A DNA stretch of 64,000 bases from Paenibacillus sp. JCM 10914 (lineage in GTDB: Bacteria; Bacillota; Bacilli; Paenibacillales; Paenibacillaceae), in contig NZ_BAZR01000031.1 in assembly GCF_001315105.1 (NCBI RefSeq), positions 1 to 64,000 on the forward strand, given 5' to 3'. Below the pieces are notes generated by a model. That model made no database searches, was not told the DNA's origin, and saw only the letters and a program-made list of their open reading frames with translations. Within the stretch, counting starts at the first letter, position 1, and each line of letters starts with the position of its first letter. The position numbers and the translations under genes were made by a program. Positions 26,297 through 35,917 of the stretch are shown here, piece after piece.

Positions 26297-26381
26297 AACT
26301 CCCTTAAGAGCAGCTGGGGCGAGGAATGGTGGCTGAAGCAGCCATCGTTTCTGCGTTTCCTCCGTTACGCTTAAGGGAGTT
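26297..26381. repeat. 85-base nested inverted repeat between secA and prfB
   Basis: Perfect 12-bp outer arms AACTCCCTTAAG (26297-26308) and CTTAAGGGAGTT (26370-26381) enclose a middle GAGGAA/TTCCTC stem and an inner TGGCTG-AAG-CAGCCA hairpin. It could be a structured RNA, an end-of-operon element or a small MITE-like repeat. No T-tract follows. Confidence 0.65.
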
Positions 26382-26492
26382 TATCTGAATAAATAACGGC
26401 ATGTATATTTTTGGTCCGGGATTGGAACGTTTTTCAAGCCATACAGGGTATACTGTGTAGATAATATGTGCGATAAGAAAGGGACGAGGAAC

Positions 26493-27606
26493 ATGATCGA
26501 TCCAAGTGTGAAGCAAGACCTGCGCGAAATCAGCAAGAAACTAACCAATCTTAGGGGGTCTCTTTGACTTAGATCTCAAGCAGGAATTAATTGAGAACTT
26601 CGAGGAGAAGATGGCTGCCCCTGATTTTTGGGATGATAATGAGAAAGCGCAGGGCGTGATCGCTGAGATGAATGCGGTCAAATCCTCGGTTGATCAATAT
26701 CTGAAGCTGCAGCAGGATTATGATGATGCGGTGGTGATGATCGAGCTGGCGGATGAGGAGGGCGACGATTCGCTCGCTGGCGAGATTGCCGATACGATCA
26801 AAGAACTGGTTGCGCGCGTGGAGGAGTTCGAGCTCCAACTGCTGTTAAACCAGCCATATGATAAAATGAATGCCATTCTTGAACTCCATCCTGGCGCAGG
26901 GGGCACCGAGTCTCAGGATTGGGGCCAGATGCTGCATCGGATGTACACCCGCTGGGCGGAGAAGCGCGGTTTTAAGGTGGAGACGCTCGATTATCTTCCG
27001 GGTGATGAAGCAGGTATCAAGAGTGTGACGCTGCTGATTAAGGGATTTAATGCGTATGGGTATTTGAAAGCGGAAAAAGGGGTTCATCGACTGGTCCGTA
27101 TCTCCCCATTCGATTCCTCTGGCAGAAGACATACTTCGTTTGTGTCCTGCGATGTCGTACCCGAGATCACGGATGATGTCGAAGTTGACATCCGCACCGA
27201 GGATCTGAAGATCGATACGTACCGCGCCAGCGGCGCCGGCGGACAGCATATCAATACGACCGACTCCGCGGTGCGAATTACGCACTTGCCGACGGGCGTC
27301 GTCGTGACGTGTCAGAACGAGCGCTCCCAGATCAAGAACCGCGAGCGCGCGATGACGATGCTCCGCTCCAAGCTCTACGAGCGCAAGATTGAAGAGCAGA
27401 AGCAAGAGCTTGCCGAGATTCGCGGTGAGCAGTCGGACATCGCGTGGGGCAGCCAGATTCGCTCTTATGTCTTTCATCCATACAGCATGGTCAAAGACCA
27501 TCGCACCCAGGTGGAGACAGGCAATGTCGGCGCGGTGATGGACGGCGATCTGGATACGTTCATCGATGGATATTTGCGCAGCCAGATCAAGCATGAAGTT
27601 GAGTAG
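26493..27606 (+). CDS. prfB: Peptide chain release factor 2 (programmed +1 frameshift)
   Basis: ATG 26493 opens a 24-codon frame that ends at TGA 26565-26567. Translation continues in the +1 frame from GAC 26566, giving about 370 residues. RF2 features are the anticodon-like SPF tripeptide (RISPFDSS) and the catalytic GGQ loop ([16 protein letters not shown]). RF2 reads UGA and UAA. Because its own message has an in-frame UGA, low RF2 raises frameshifting and so RF2 synthesis. It lies about 270 bases after secA and 27 before the YitT gene. Confidence 0.97.
26551..26568 (+). promoter_or_regulatory. prfB recoding site
   Basis: An internal SD-like AGGGGG (26553-26558), then CTTTGAC: slippery CTT followed by the UGA stop and C. 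This is the classic RF2 autoregulatory frameshift signal, with the expected short spacing. Confidence 0.95.
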
Positions 27607-27633
27607 GTAAGTTGAGGAGCGATTTAGTGAACT

Positions 27634-28536
27634 ATGGCGCAATCCGCTGGTAATACGATCAATCGAAGAAAAAGAGAACCGCTCATCCCGATTAACGGTC
27701 CGCTGCGGCAGGCGGCGGATACCGTCTTCATCGTGGTAGGTTCCTTCATTATGGCTTTATCCTTCAACCTGTTCTTCTTGCCGAACGGGATAGCCTCCGG
27801 CGGCGTATCCGGGCTGTCGGTACTGGCTGAGGCTTGGCTTGGCATTGAACCGGCATACACGCAGTGGGCTTTGAATATCCCGCTGTTCGTCATGGGATTT
27901 TGGCTGCTTGGGCGTGAGTATGGGATCCGGTCTCTGCTCGGAAGCGTCATCTTGCCGTTGTTTGTTTTTCTCACCAAGGACTGGCCGGTACCGACCTCGA
28001 ACCCGCTGCTGGCCTCCATCTATGGGGGGATTGGCGTCGGGATTGGAATGGGGCTGGTATACCGGGGCCGAGGCTCCACAGGCGGACTGACCATCGTTGC
28101 GCAGCTGTTGCAAAAATACAGCGGGCTCACCTTCTCCCTTTGCGTCGTGCTGCTGGACGCGATTGTCATCTCGTCCGCAGCCCTGGTGCTGTCATTCGAA
28201 CAAGCGCTCTACGCTTTGATCGGTCTCTATGTTACAGGCAAGGTAATCGATGCTGTTGAACTCGGGTTCAGTTTTACGAAGGTGGCGTACGTTATATCGG
28301 ATCATACCGAGCCGATCACGAAGGCCATATTGGAGGATTTGGATCGGGGGCTCACGAAGCTGACCGCAGAGGGTGGTTATACCGGTGAACATCGAACGGT
28401 GCTGATGGTCGTCGTGGGGCAGAGTGAGATTCCACGGCTGAAGACCTTGGTCCAGTCCGTGGACCCGAACGCGTTCGTTATCATCAGCAATGCACACGAG
28501 GTGCTGGGTGAGGGATTTCGAAATATTAAAATCTAA
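27634..28536 (+). CDS. YitT-family membrane protein
   Basis: 300 residues. After a charged N-terminus there are about five or six membrane segments between residues 30 and 200 (for example VFIVVGSFIMALSFNLFFL and GGIGVGIGMGLVYRGRGSTG). A C-terminal cytosolic DUF2179 domain follows (KVAYVISDHTEPITKAILED ... NAFVIISNAHEVLGEGF). The family also has the conserved LPNGIASGGVSGLSVL loop. B. subtilis has YvjA of this family beside prfB, so the position is conserved. The transported substrate is unknown. A strong terminator follows. Confidence 0.88.
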   Translation: MAQSAGNTINRRKREPLIPINGPLRQAADTVFIVVGSFIMALSFNLFFLPNGIASGGVSGLSVLAEAWLGIEPAYTQWALNIPLFVMGFWLLGREYGIRSLLGSVILPLFVFLTKDWPVPTSNPLLASIYGGIGVGIGMGLVYRGRGSTGGLTIVAQLLQKYSGLTFSLCVVLLDAIVISSAALVLSFEQALYALIGLYVTGKVIDAVELGFSFTKVAYVISDHTEPITKAILEDLDRGLTKLTAEGGYTGEHRTVLMVVVGQSEIPRLKTLVQSVDPNAFVIISNAHEVLGEGFRNIKI

Positions 28537-28559
28537 GGAGCAAATTGCCTTCAGATGAA

Positions 28560-28590
28560 AGGGCAGCGCGAATGCGCTGCCTTTTTTTTT
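28560..28590 (+). terminator. Terminator after the YitT gene
   Basis: GGGCAGCGC-GAAT-GCGCTGCC followed by ten T: a strong intrinsic terminator. Confidence 0.93.
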
Positions 28591-28720
28591 GCGTAATAGG
28601 GATTGATTGCTGATAACACGGTGAATAATTCTTTATTTTTTAGCTAAAGGGCCTATAATTATAAATGAATGAAGAATGAGCTTGTTTTGCTCGCTAAAAT
28701 AACCCAAATTGTAATAATAC

Positions 28721-28750
28721 ATTGTATTTATATGAATACGGTCGTATAAT
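28721..28750 (+). promoter_or_regulatory. Promoter of the arginine cluster with an ARG-box-like operator
   Basis: TTGTAT (28722-28727), 17 bases, TATAAT (28745-28750). The reverse complement of 28721-28738 (TATTCATATAAATACAAT) agrees at about 13 of 18 positions with the AhrC/ArgR box CATGAATAAAAATKCAAK. It overlaps the -35 element, which fits arginine-dependent repression. A second TATAAT at 28651 has only a weak -35. The rest of 28591-28884 shows no gene. Confidence 0.5.
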
Positions 28751-28884
28751 AATACATATTTAAGAGACGGATTTGAAGTTGTTCACTATCCGCTGCGATG
28801 GTGTTAATGAATTGAATACATGAATGGGATGACGGACCTTGTTTAAGGTCCTTTAACCGTTCTGTGGGGAGAGGAATGAACGAA

Positions 28885-29939
28885 ATGACGAGTACAGCAA
28901 CAGTGAGAGTAGCGATTGTCGGATCTACCGGATACGGCGGGGTGGAGTTGATCCGTTTGCTGCAGGCGCATCCGCAAGTAGAGATAACATCGGTCATATC
29001 TTCATCCAGTGCAGGCGTGCCGATATCGGATGGCTTTCCGCATCTGACGAACATTATCAAGCGGGACCTGGATGGTGTAGACCCGGCGGAGATCGCAAGG
29101 TAGCTGATGTGGTATTTGCAGCGACGCCTTCCGGCGTTAGCGCGAAGTTGGTACCCGATCTGCTGAATGCAGGTTTGAAAGTCATCGATTTGTCAGGCGA
29201 TTTCCGTCTGAAGGACGGGTCTGTATATGAACAGTGGTATAAACACCCCGCTCCAAGTGCTGAGCTGCTTGAACAGGCTGTGTATGGTTTATGCGAAGTG
29301 TTCGGGGAAGAAGTGAAGGATGTTGATTTTATCTCCAATCCGGGCTGTTATCCGACGGCAACACTGCTCGGACTAATTCCGGCAATCCAAGCGGGCTGGA
29401 TTGATCCTGCCTCACTGATCATCGATGCCAAGTCGGGTGTGTCCGGATCTGGACGGGGTACGAGTCTGACGGCGCATTATGCCGAGATTAACGAGAACTT
29501 TAAGGCGTATAAGGTGAATAAGCATCAGCATATCCCCGAAGTCGAGCAGGTATTAACGCGTGTGACCGGGGAGCCGGTTACCGTAACCTTTACGACCCAC
29601 CTCGTTCCAATGACTCGAGGAATCATGACGACGATGTATGCCACGCTGAACGGCACTTATACCGAAGATGACTTTATTGAATTGTATCGCGAACATTTCC
29701 AGGGTCGCCCATTCGTAAGAATCCGGGATAAAGGGATATGGCCAGCCACGAAGGAAGTTAGCGGCTCCAATTATTGTGATATCGGATTTGCAGTAGATTC
29801 GCGTACGAACCGAGTGACCATTATATCGGTGATTGATAACGTGGTGAAGGGTGCGGCCGGCCAGGCGATCCAGAACCTGAACTTGATGATGGGATGGGAG
29901 GAGAGCCTCGGACTTACGTTTACACCGATTTATCCGTAA
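28885..29939 (+). CDS. argC: ArgC, N-acetyl-gamma-glutamyl-phosphate reductase (frame broken near 29098)
   Basis: ATG 28885 (alternative 28876; SD GGGGAGAGG) starts MTSTATVRVAIVGSTGYGGV, with the NADP-binding GSTGYGG loop. The frame stops at TAG 29101 after DPAEIAR. The continuation VVFAATPSGVSAKL runs in another frame to 29939 and holds the catalytic cysteine in SNPGCYPTATLLGL. One extra A (GCAAGG to GCAAAGG) restores a protein of about 351 residues. The enzyme reduces N-acetylglutamyl phosphate to the semialdehyde, the third arginine step. With an otherwise complete cluster, a sequencing error is the likelier explanation. Confidence 0.9.
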
Positions 29940-29959
29940 GCGCTTGAGGATACACACAC

Positions 29960-31186
29960 ATGGGAGACAATCAATTTACGATTATTGATGGGGGCAGCAT
30001 CATAATGCCTCGCGGTTTCAAGGCAGCTGGTCTGCACTGTGGATTGAAGAAGACGGATCGCAACGATCTGGGAATTATTTTGTGCGATGTTCCAGCCGTT
30101 GCGGCGGCTGTATATACAACGAATCTCGTGCAAGCTGCACCGCTGAAGGTCACGCGCGAGAGCCTGCAGGACGGCAAGCTGCGTGCGATTGTGGTGAATA
30201 GCGGCAACGCGAATGCCTGCACAGGCATACAAGGGGAAGAGGACGCCTATACGATGCGTTCCAGTGCTGCAGCACGTTTTGGCATCGATGCACAGGATGT
30301 GGCGGTAGCCTCGACGGGAGTCATCGGAGAACTGCTTAAGATGGATCGGGTAACGACAGGGATCGTGAATCTGCCTGCGCAGCTTCGTGGGGATAGCGAG
30401 GGGGCGGAAGCATTCAGCCAAGCCATCCTGACCACCGATCTAGTGAAAAAAGAAGCCTGCGTCACCGTACAAGTTGGCGGGCAGCAGGTTACTATTGCAG
30501 GTGCGGCAAAGGGGTCCGGCATGATTCATCCGAACATGGCGACCATGCTCGGTTTCATGACCACCGATGCAGTCATCCGGCATGACGCTCTGCAATTGCT
30601 GCTCCGTCGGACGACGAATCTGACTTTTAACATGATTACGGTGGATGGAGATACGAGTACGAACGATATGCTGGTAGCCATGGCCAGCGGACTTGCGGAC
30701 AATGAAGAATTGTCGCCGGAGCATCCGGACTGGGAAGCGTTCGCTGCCGGGTTCCATTACGTATGCCAGCAGCTTGCGATGGCGATTGCGCGTGATGGCG
30801 AAGGTGCCTCGCGTCTGATTGAAGTGCGTGTGCATGGAGCGGAATGTGATGACGACGCGCAGGCGATCGCGAAGACAATTATCGGATCCAGCCTCGTGAA
30901 ATCGGCGGTGTTCGGCGCGGATGCCAACTGGGGCCGGATTATCGCCGCGGTGGGCCGCGCTGGCCGCCCTGTGAACCCGGAGACCGTGGACATTGCCATC
31001 GGGCCGATCCCGGTGCTCGAGCAGTCCAGACCGGTGGTCTTCGATGAGGATGCCGCGCTTGTCTATCTACAAGGCGATACAGTCGATATCGACGTGAAGC
31101 TGCACATCGGCGATGGATCAGCGACAGCCTGGGGCTGTGATTTAACCTATGACTATGTCCGCATTAATGCGGCGTACCGTACTTAG
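29960..31186 (+). CDS. argJ: ArgJ, bifunctional ornithine acetyltransferase/glutamate N-acetyltransferase
   Basis: 408 residues. The self-cleavage site lies in KGSGMIHPNMATMLGF, where the chain splits before the threonine of ATM into alpha and beta subunits. VNSGNANACTG near residue 78 and ADANWGRIIAA near 315 are further family motifs. ArgJ recycles the acetyl group between N-acetylornithine and glutamate, and in many Firmicutes it also makes N-acetylglutamate, so no separate argA is needed. The next frame begins about 60 bases downstream. Confidence 0.97.
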   Translation: MGDNQFTIIDGGSIIMPRGFKAAGLHCGLKKTDRNDLGIILCDVPAVAAAVYTTNLVQAAPLKVTRESLQDGKLRAIVVNSGNANACTGIQGEEDAYTMRSSAAARFGIDAQDVAVASTGVIGELLKMDRVTTGIVNLPAQLRGDSEGAEAFSQAILTTDLVKKEACVTVQVGGQQVTIAGAAKGSGMIHPNMATMLGFMTTDAVIRHDALQLLLRRTTNLTFNMITVDGDTSTNDMLVAMASGLADNEELSPEHPDWEAFAAGFHYVCQQLAMAIARDGEGASRLIEVRVHGAECDDDAQAIAKTIIGSSLVKSAVFGADANWGRIIAAVGRAGRPVNPETVDIAIGPIPVLEQSRPVVFDEDAALVYLQGDTVDIDVKLHIGDGSATAWGCDLTYDYVRINAAYRT

Positions 31187-31249
31187 ATTTTCGAATGAAG
31201 AGGGGGAGACGAACATGACAAGCACAACGGATCAAAAAGAGATCAACCG

Positions 31250-32053
31250 ATGGATACAACCGGCAATGATACTTTTGTGATGAAGTGCGGCGGCAGCACG
31301 CTTGCTGCGCTGCCGAGCAGTTTCTTCGAGGACCTGAAGAGCCTGCAGCGCAAGGGAGTCCATCCCGTCATTGTGCATGGCGGTGGACCCGCAATCTCTG
31401 GCAATCTGGAGAAGCTCGGCATCGAGACCGAGTTCGTGAACGGACTACGCAAGACGACGGAAGAAGTGCTGGACGTTGTGGAGATGGTGCTGGCAGGTAC
31501 GATTAATAAGCAGATTGTACGCCGCATTCAGAGCGTTGGCGGATCGGCTATTGGCCTGTCCGGCTCGGACGGGGGTTTGATTGAAGCGAAGCCTGTTTCG
31601 AATCATGCGGAGGTAGGCTGGGTCGGAGACGTTACCCATGTGAAGTCTTCGATACTGAATGGCGTGCTGGAGATGGGATATATGCCGATCGTGGCCCCGA
31701 TTGGGGTTGATGCATCCGGGCAGCGTTATAACATCAACGCGGACACAGCAGCTGGGGCGGTCGCCTCGCATCTGGGCGTGAACCGGATGATCGTCGTGAC
31801 CGATGTACCGGGCATCATGAGAGGCGCGGGCAGCGAGAAGCGGGTGCTTCCTACCGTTACCGTACAGCAGATCGAGGATATGATCGCGACAGGTGAGATC
31901 TACGGCGGCATGATCCCGAAAGTACGGGCGGCCATTAGCTGCATCCATGGACGGGTGCAGGAAGTGGTCATTGTGGATGGCAGCGAGCCGAACGTGCTGA
32001 GCCGAGTGCTATCAGGCGAGGTGCTCGGAACGCGGATCGTACGCATGTCGTGA
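31250..32053 (+). CDS. argB: ArgB, N-acetylglutamate kinase
   Basis: 267 residues from ATG 31250. Kinase motifs are VMKCGGSTL at the N-terminus, VHGGGPAISGNLEKLG near residue 40, YNINADTAAGAVASHLG near 165 and IPKVRAAI near 220. The enzyme phosphorylates N-acetylglutamate, the second arginine step. The start is uncertain. The best SD (AGGGGGAG, 31201-31208) serves ATG 31215 (MTSTTDQKEINR), which is in another frame, and one added base near 31248 would fuse it to this frame (about 279 residues). A small lost-base error at the N-terminus is therefore possible. Confidence 0.92.
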   Translation: MDTTGNDTFVMKCGGSTLAALPSSFFEDLKSLQRKGVHPVIVHGGGPAISGNLEKLGIETEFVNGLRKTTEEVLDVVEMVLAGTINKQIVRRIQSVGGSAIGLSGSDGGLIEAKPVSNHAEVGWVGDVTHVKSSILNGVLEMGYMPIVAPIGVDASGQRYNINADTAAGAVASHLGVNRMIVVTDVPGIMRGAGSEKRVLPTVTVQQIEDMIATGEIYGGMIPKVRAAISCIHGRVQEVVIVDGSEPNVLSRVLSGEVLGTRIVRMS

Positions 32054-32260
32054 TCAATCTACCGGACTAACTTTACTTTAGTTAAAATGCTTCAACGGAG
32101 AAGGCGGAATTGTACTGTAGAAGCGAAGCGTTCGCCTTTGCCCATGGATTTTAACTACGCGATCGACTCATTCGAGAAAATCCAGGGGCAACAGCGATCG
32201 GAAGAACAATCCGCATTTGAAGTGCTGAGAATCTTACTATATAAAAGGAGCGTGAACGCA

Positions 32261-33481
32261 ATGACAACCGATCCACAAGCAAATGGCATCGTAACGGGGA
32301 ATGATAGCTCCCTCTTCCAGACTTATGCCAGATATCCCATCGCTTTAGTCAAAGGCGAAGGCAGCTGGCTCTGGGATGACAAGGGCAATCAATACCTTGA
32401 TTTTATGGCAGGCCTGGCGGTGACGAACCTCGGACATGCGCCGGTAAAAGTAAAAGAGAAGCTGAAAGCGCAGTTGGATGAACTGTGGCATGTCTCGAAC
32501 CTGTTCCACATTCCTGGCCAGGAGAAAGCGGCAGCTTTGCTGACCGCGAATACATGCGCGGATGCCGTATTCTTCTGCAACAGCGGCGCGGAAGCGAACG
32601 AAGCAGCCATTAAGCTGGCGCGTCGTTATCACCAGAAGGTGAAGGGAACAGACAGCTATGAAGTCATTACGTTCACGCAGTCGTTCCATGGACGCACGCT
32701 GGCAACGCTGACGGCGACGGGGCAAGACAAAGTGAAGGAAGGCTTCCTTCCGCTTCCGGCAGGATTCCTTAGCGTTCCATTGCATGATCTACCGGCGCTA
32801 GAAGCTGCGATTGGCAACAAAACGGCAGCGATTATGATCGAGATGGTTCAGGCCGAAGGCGGCGTTCACCCGGTTGAACCAGACTTCATCCAAGCCGTAG
32901 TGGCGCTGTGCAAGAAGCACGGGTTGCTGCTCATCGTTGATGAAGTGCAGACGGGCATGGGCCGAACCGGTAAGCTCTTTGCGCATGAGCATTACGGTAT
33001 CGAGCCGGATATTTTCACCGTGGCCAAGGGGCTTGGCTCGGGCTTCCCGGTCGGTGCGATGCTCGGCAAAGCATACCTGCGTGACGCATTCACGGCTGGA
33101 AGCCATGCTACGACGTTCGGCGGTACGCCGATTGCCAGCGCGGTCATTCAAGCGACAATCGAGACAATGATCGAGGATAACGTACCGCAGCGTGCAGCGG
33201 ATGCTGCTGAATATTTGATGGCGAAGCTGGATGAAGCACTTGGCAGCAACCCGTTCGTGAAGGCGATTCGCGGCAAAGGCTTGCTGATCGGGATCGAATG
33301 CGCGGAGCCGGTGGGCGATATTGTAGTGAAAGGACAGAGCCGAGGCCTGCTGTTCGTTACAGCGGGGCCGAACGTCATTCGCCTACTGCCGAACCTCTAT
33401 GTGAGCAAACCGGAGATCGATCAGGCAGTATCAATTCTAGCCGAACTCATTCACGAGTTTTCAGCAATTAAACAAGGGTAA
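32261..33481 (+). CDS. argD: ArgD, N-acetylornithine aminotransferase
   Basis: ATG 32261 with SD AAAGGAG gives 406 residues, the usual length; the frame is open to 32087 but that extension has no family similarity. It is a class III PLP-dependent aminotransferase. FCNSGAEANEAAIKLAR is the phosphate-binding segment, LLIVDEVQTGMGRTG holds the PLP-contacting aspartate, and FTVAKGLGSGFPVGAM contains the Schiff-base lysine. It converts N-acetylglutamate semialdehyde to N-acetylornithine with glutamate as amino donor. The 200 bases between argB and this start show no other gene. Confidence 0.96.
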   Translation: MTTDPQANGIVTGNDSSLFQTYARYPIALVKGEGSWLWDDKGNQYLDFMAGLAVTNLGHAPVKVKEKLKAQLDELWHVSNLFHIPGQEKAAALLTANTCADAVFFCNSGAEANEAAIKLARRYHQKVKGTDSYEVITFTQSFHGRTLATLTATGQDKVKEGFLPLPAGFLSVPLHDLPALEAAIGNKTAAIMIEMVQAEGGVHPVEPDFIQAVVALCKKHGLLLIVDEVQTGMGRTGKLFAHEHYGIEPDIFTVAKGLGSGFPVGAMLGKAYLRDAFTAGSHATTFGGTPIASAVIQATIETMIEDNVPQRAADAAEYLMAKLDEALGSNPFVKAIRGKGLLIGIECAEPVGDIVVKGQSRGLLFVTAGPNVIRLLPNLYVSKPEIDQAVSILAELIHEFSAIKQG

Positions 33482-33536
33482 GAAACCATGATACAATAAG
33501 GACAACTACAGTTATCGGCAAGGAGGATTTACGATT

Positions 33537-34493
33537 ATGACGGCAAGCGGACAAGTGCAACAGCTCAGCCTGCAAGGGCGGGATATGATCGAGCTGGACG
33601 ACTACACACCGGAGGAAATCCAGTTCCTGCTTGACTCGGCCATCGAGATTAAGCGCAAACAGAAGAACGGTGAAGTATACCAGCCGCTGAAGGGCAAGAC
33701 GATCGGTTTGATTTTTGAGAAATCGTCCACGCGGACGCGGGTATCGTTCGAAGCCGGAATGTTCCAGTTGGGCGGGCATGCCCTCTTCTTGAGCAAGAAC
33801 GATATCCAGCTTGGACGCGGCGAGCCGATTAGCGATATGGCACAAGTGATGTCCCGTTATCTGGACGGTATTATGATCCGGACTTTCGGGCATGACAATG
33901 TGACCAATCTGGCCAAATACGCTTCCATACCTGTCATCAATGGATTAAGCGATATGGCACATCCGTGCCAGGTGCTCGCCGATCTGCAGACGGTGCTGGA
34001 GCACAAGGGCAAACTGAAGGGTCTCAAAATGGCGTTCGTCGGCGATGGCAACAACATGGCACACTCGCTGCTCATTGGCGGAGCCAAGATGGGGATGCAT
34101 GTGGCCGTAGCCAGTCCGAAGGGTTATGAGGCAGATGCCAGCATCGTGAAGCTGAGCGAAGAAATCGCGGCCCAGACCGGCGGCAGCATTACGATCACGC
34201 AAGATCCGGTTGAAGCGGCGAAAGGCGCGGATGTGATCTATACCGATGTATGGGCAAGCATGGGCTTTGAAGAAGAACAGGCGCAGCGTGAAGCGGCATT
34301 CGCCGATTTTCAGGTGAATGAAGAACTTGTCAAAGTCGCGAAATCCGATTATTTATTCCTGCATTGTCTGCCTGCCCATCGCGGCGAAGAGGTGAGTGAA
34401 GGCGTGATCGACGGAGGCAACTCCGTGATTTTTGATCAGGCCGAGAACCGTCTGCATGCGCAGAAGGCGTTGATGGTTGCGTTGATGGCTTAA
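33537..34493 (+). CDS. argF: ArgF, ornithine carbamoyltransferase
   Basis: 318 residues, SD AAGGAGG. The carbamoyl-phosphate motif SSTRTRVSFE lies near residue 61, HPCQVLADLQT near 142, and the ornithine-binding HCLPAHRGEEV near 279. It makes citrulline from ornithine and carbamoyl phosphate. No carAB genes are seen in the window, so carbamoyl phosphate must be made elsewhere. It sits between argD and argG in the same direction. Confidence 0.97.
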   Translation: MTASGQVQQLSLQGRDMIELDDYTPEEIQFLLDSAIEIKRKQKNGEVYQPLKGKTIGLIFEKSSTRTRVSFEAGMFQLGGHALFLSKNDIQLGRGEPISDMAQVMSRYLDGIMIRTFGHDNVTNLAKYASIPVINGLSDMAHPCQVLADLQTVLEHKGKLKGLKMAFVGDGNNMAHSLLIGGAKMGMHVAVASPKGYEADASIVKLSEEIAAQTGGSITITQDPVEAAKGADVIYTDVWASMGFEEEQAQREAAFADFQVNEELVKVAKSDYLFLHCLPAHRGEEVSEGVIDGGNSVIFDQAENRLHAQKALMVALMA

Positions 34494-34552
34494 ACAATGA
34501 TGAACGGGACTAATTGATAGAGTAGAGTATTCATGAGAGGGAGTTATATTGC

Positions 34553-35785
34553 ATGGCAAAACAAAAAATCGTACTGGCGTATTCCGGCGGTCTGGACACG
34601 TCTGTTATTTTGAAATGGCTGAAAGAAACGTACGACGCCGAGATCATTGCGTTCACGGCTGACATCGGCCAGAAGGAAGAACTCGATGGTCTCGAAGAAA
34701 AAGCGCTGGCAACGGGCGCTTCCAAAGTGTACATCGACGATCTGCGCGATGAGTTCGCGAATGACTTCATCTATCCGATGTTTCAATCCGGTGCGATGTA
34801 TGAAGGGCAGTATCTGCTAGGAACAAGTATTGCTCGTCCACTGATTGCCAAGCGTATGGTGGATATTGCGCGTGCAGAAGGAGCTACGGCTATCGCACAC
34901 GGAGCTACCGGTAAGGGGAATGACCAGGTTCGCTTTGAACTGGGTGTCGCTGGTCTAGCTCCAGACATTGAAGTGATTGCGCCATGGCGTATCGAGGAGT
35001 TCCGTAATTCCTTCCCAGGACGCGCCGAGATGATCGCATATGCAGAAGTACATGGCATTCCGGTAACGGCTTCCGCGGCCAAATCGTATTCCATGGACCG
35101 CAACCTTCTCCATATCAGTTATGAGAGCGGCGTGCTGGAGGACCCTTGGTTCGATGCTAGCGCCGAGGATAGCAAGGATATGTATCTGCTGAGCGTATCC
35201 CCAGAGGATGCACCGGATGAAGCAGAATACCTGGAATTGACGTTTGAGCAAGGGAACGTAACCGCGCTGAACGGCGAGTCGCTGACTCCGCTGCAAGTGA
35301 TGGAGAAGCTCAATGAACTCGGCGGTAAGCACGGGATCGGCCGGGTTGACATGGTAGAGAACCGCTTCGTCGGGATGAAGAGCCGCGGTGTCTACGAGAC
35401 GCCGGGCGGCACGATTCTGTTCACGGCTCACCGCAAGATGGAGTCCATTACGATGGACCGCGAAGTCATGAACCTGCGTGACAGTCTGATCACTCGGTAC
35501 AGCACACTAGTGTATAACGGCTTCTGGTTCGCACCGGAGCGTCTGGCGCTCCAGGCGCTGGTGACCGAGAGTCAGAAGAACGTCAGCGGCACCGTGCGCG
35601 TGAAACTGTATAAGGGGAACATCATCGGCGCTGGCGTGAAGAGTCCGGTCAGCTTGTATAATCCGGACATCGCCACCATGGAAGCCGATCCGACGCAAGC
35701 TTACGATCAAGGTGATGCAACGGGCTTTATCCGTTTGAACGCGCTGCGTTTGAAAGTGGCGACCGGGGTTAACCAGAATCAATAA
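34553..35785 (+). CDS. argG: ArgG, argininosuccinate synthase
   Basis: 410 residues. The ATP-pyrophosphatase loop [10 protein letters not shown] is at residues 9-18. [15 protein letters not shown] near 115 and the citrulline/aspartate-binding [14 protein letters not shown] near 275 are conserved. It joins citrulline and aspartate with ATP to form argininosuccinate. SD GAGGGAG precedes the ATG. argH follows after 132 bases. Confidence 0.97.
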   Translation: MAKQKIVLAYSGGLDTSVILKWLKETYDAEIIAFTADIGQKEELDGLEEKALATGASKVYIDDLRDEFANDFIYPMFQSGAMYEGQYLLGTSIARPLIAKRMVDIARAEGATAIAHGATGKGNDQVRFELGVAGLAPDIEVIAPWRIEEFRNSFPGRAEMIAYAEVHGIPVTASAAKSYSMDRNLLHISYESGVLEDPWFDASAEDSKDMYLLSVSPEDAPDEAEYLELTFEQGNVTALNGESLTPLQVMEKLNELGGKHGIGRVDMVENRFVGMKSRGVYETPGGTILFTAHRKMESITMDREVMNLRDSLITRYSTLVYNGFWFAPERLALQALVTESQKNVSGTVRVKLYKGNIIGAGVKSPVSLYNPDIATMEADPTQAYDQGDATGFIRLNALRLKVATGVNQNQ

Positions 35786-35917
35786 GATCATAATCATAAA
35801 GTGGCTGAAGGCCGTTTCCATGCTCGAATGTTATCCGTTTCCCTGCAACTGCATGTGGGGCGGATGACGATCCGGCGGGAAGCGGCCCTCTGCTGTAAAC
35901 AGAGAGGGGCAAGTGCT

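Noticed and set aside
26493-26570. prfB counted as another broken gene
   Set aside because: The internal SD and CTTTGAC are the known programmed frameshift of RF2, so this is real recoding rather than damage.
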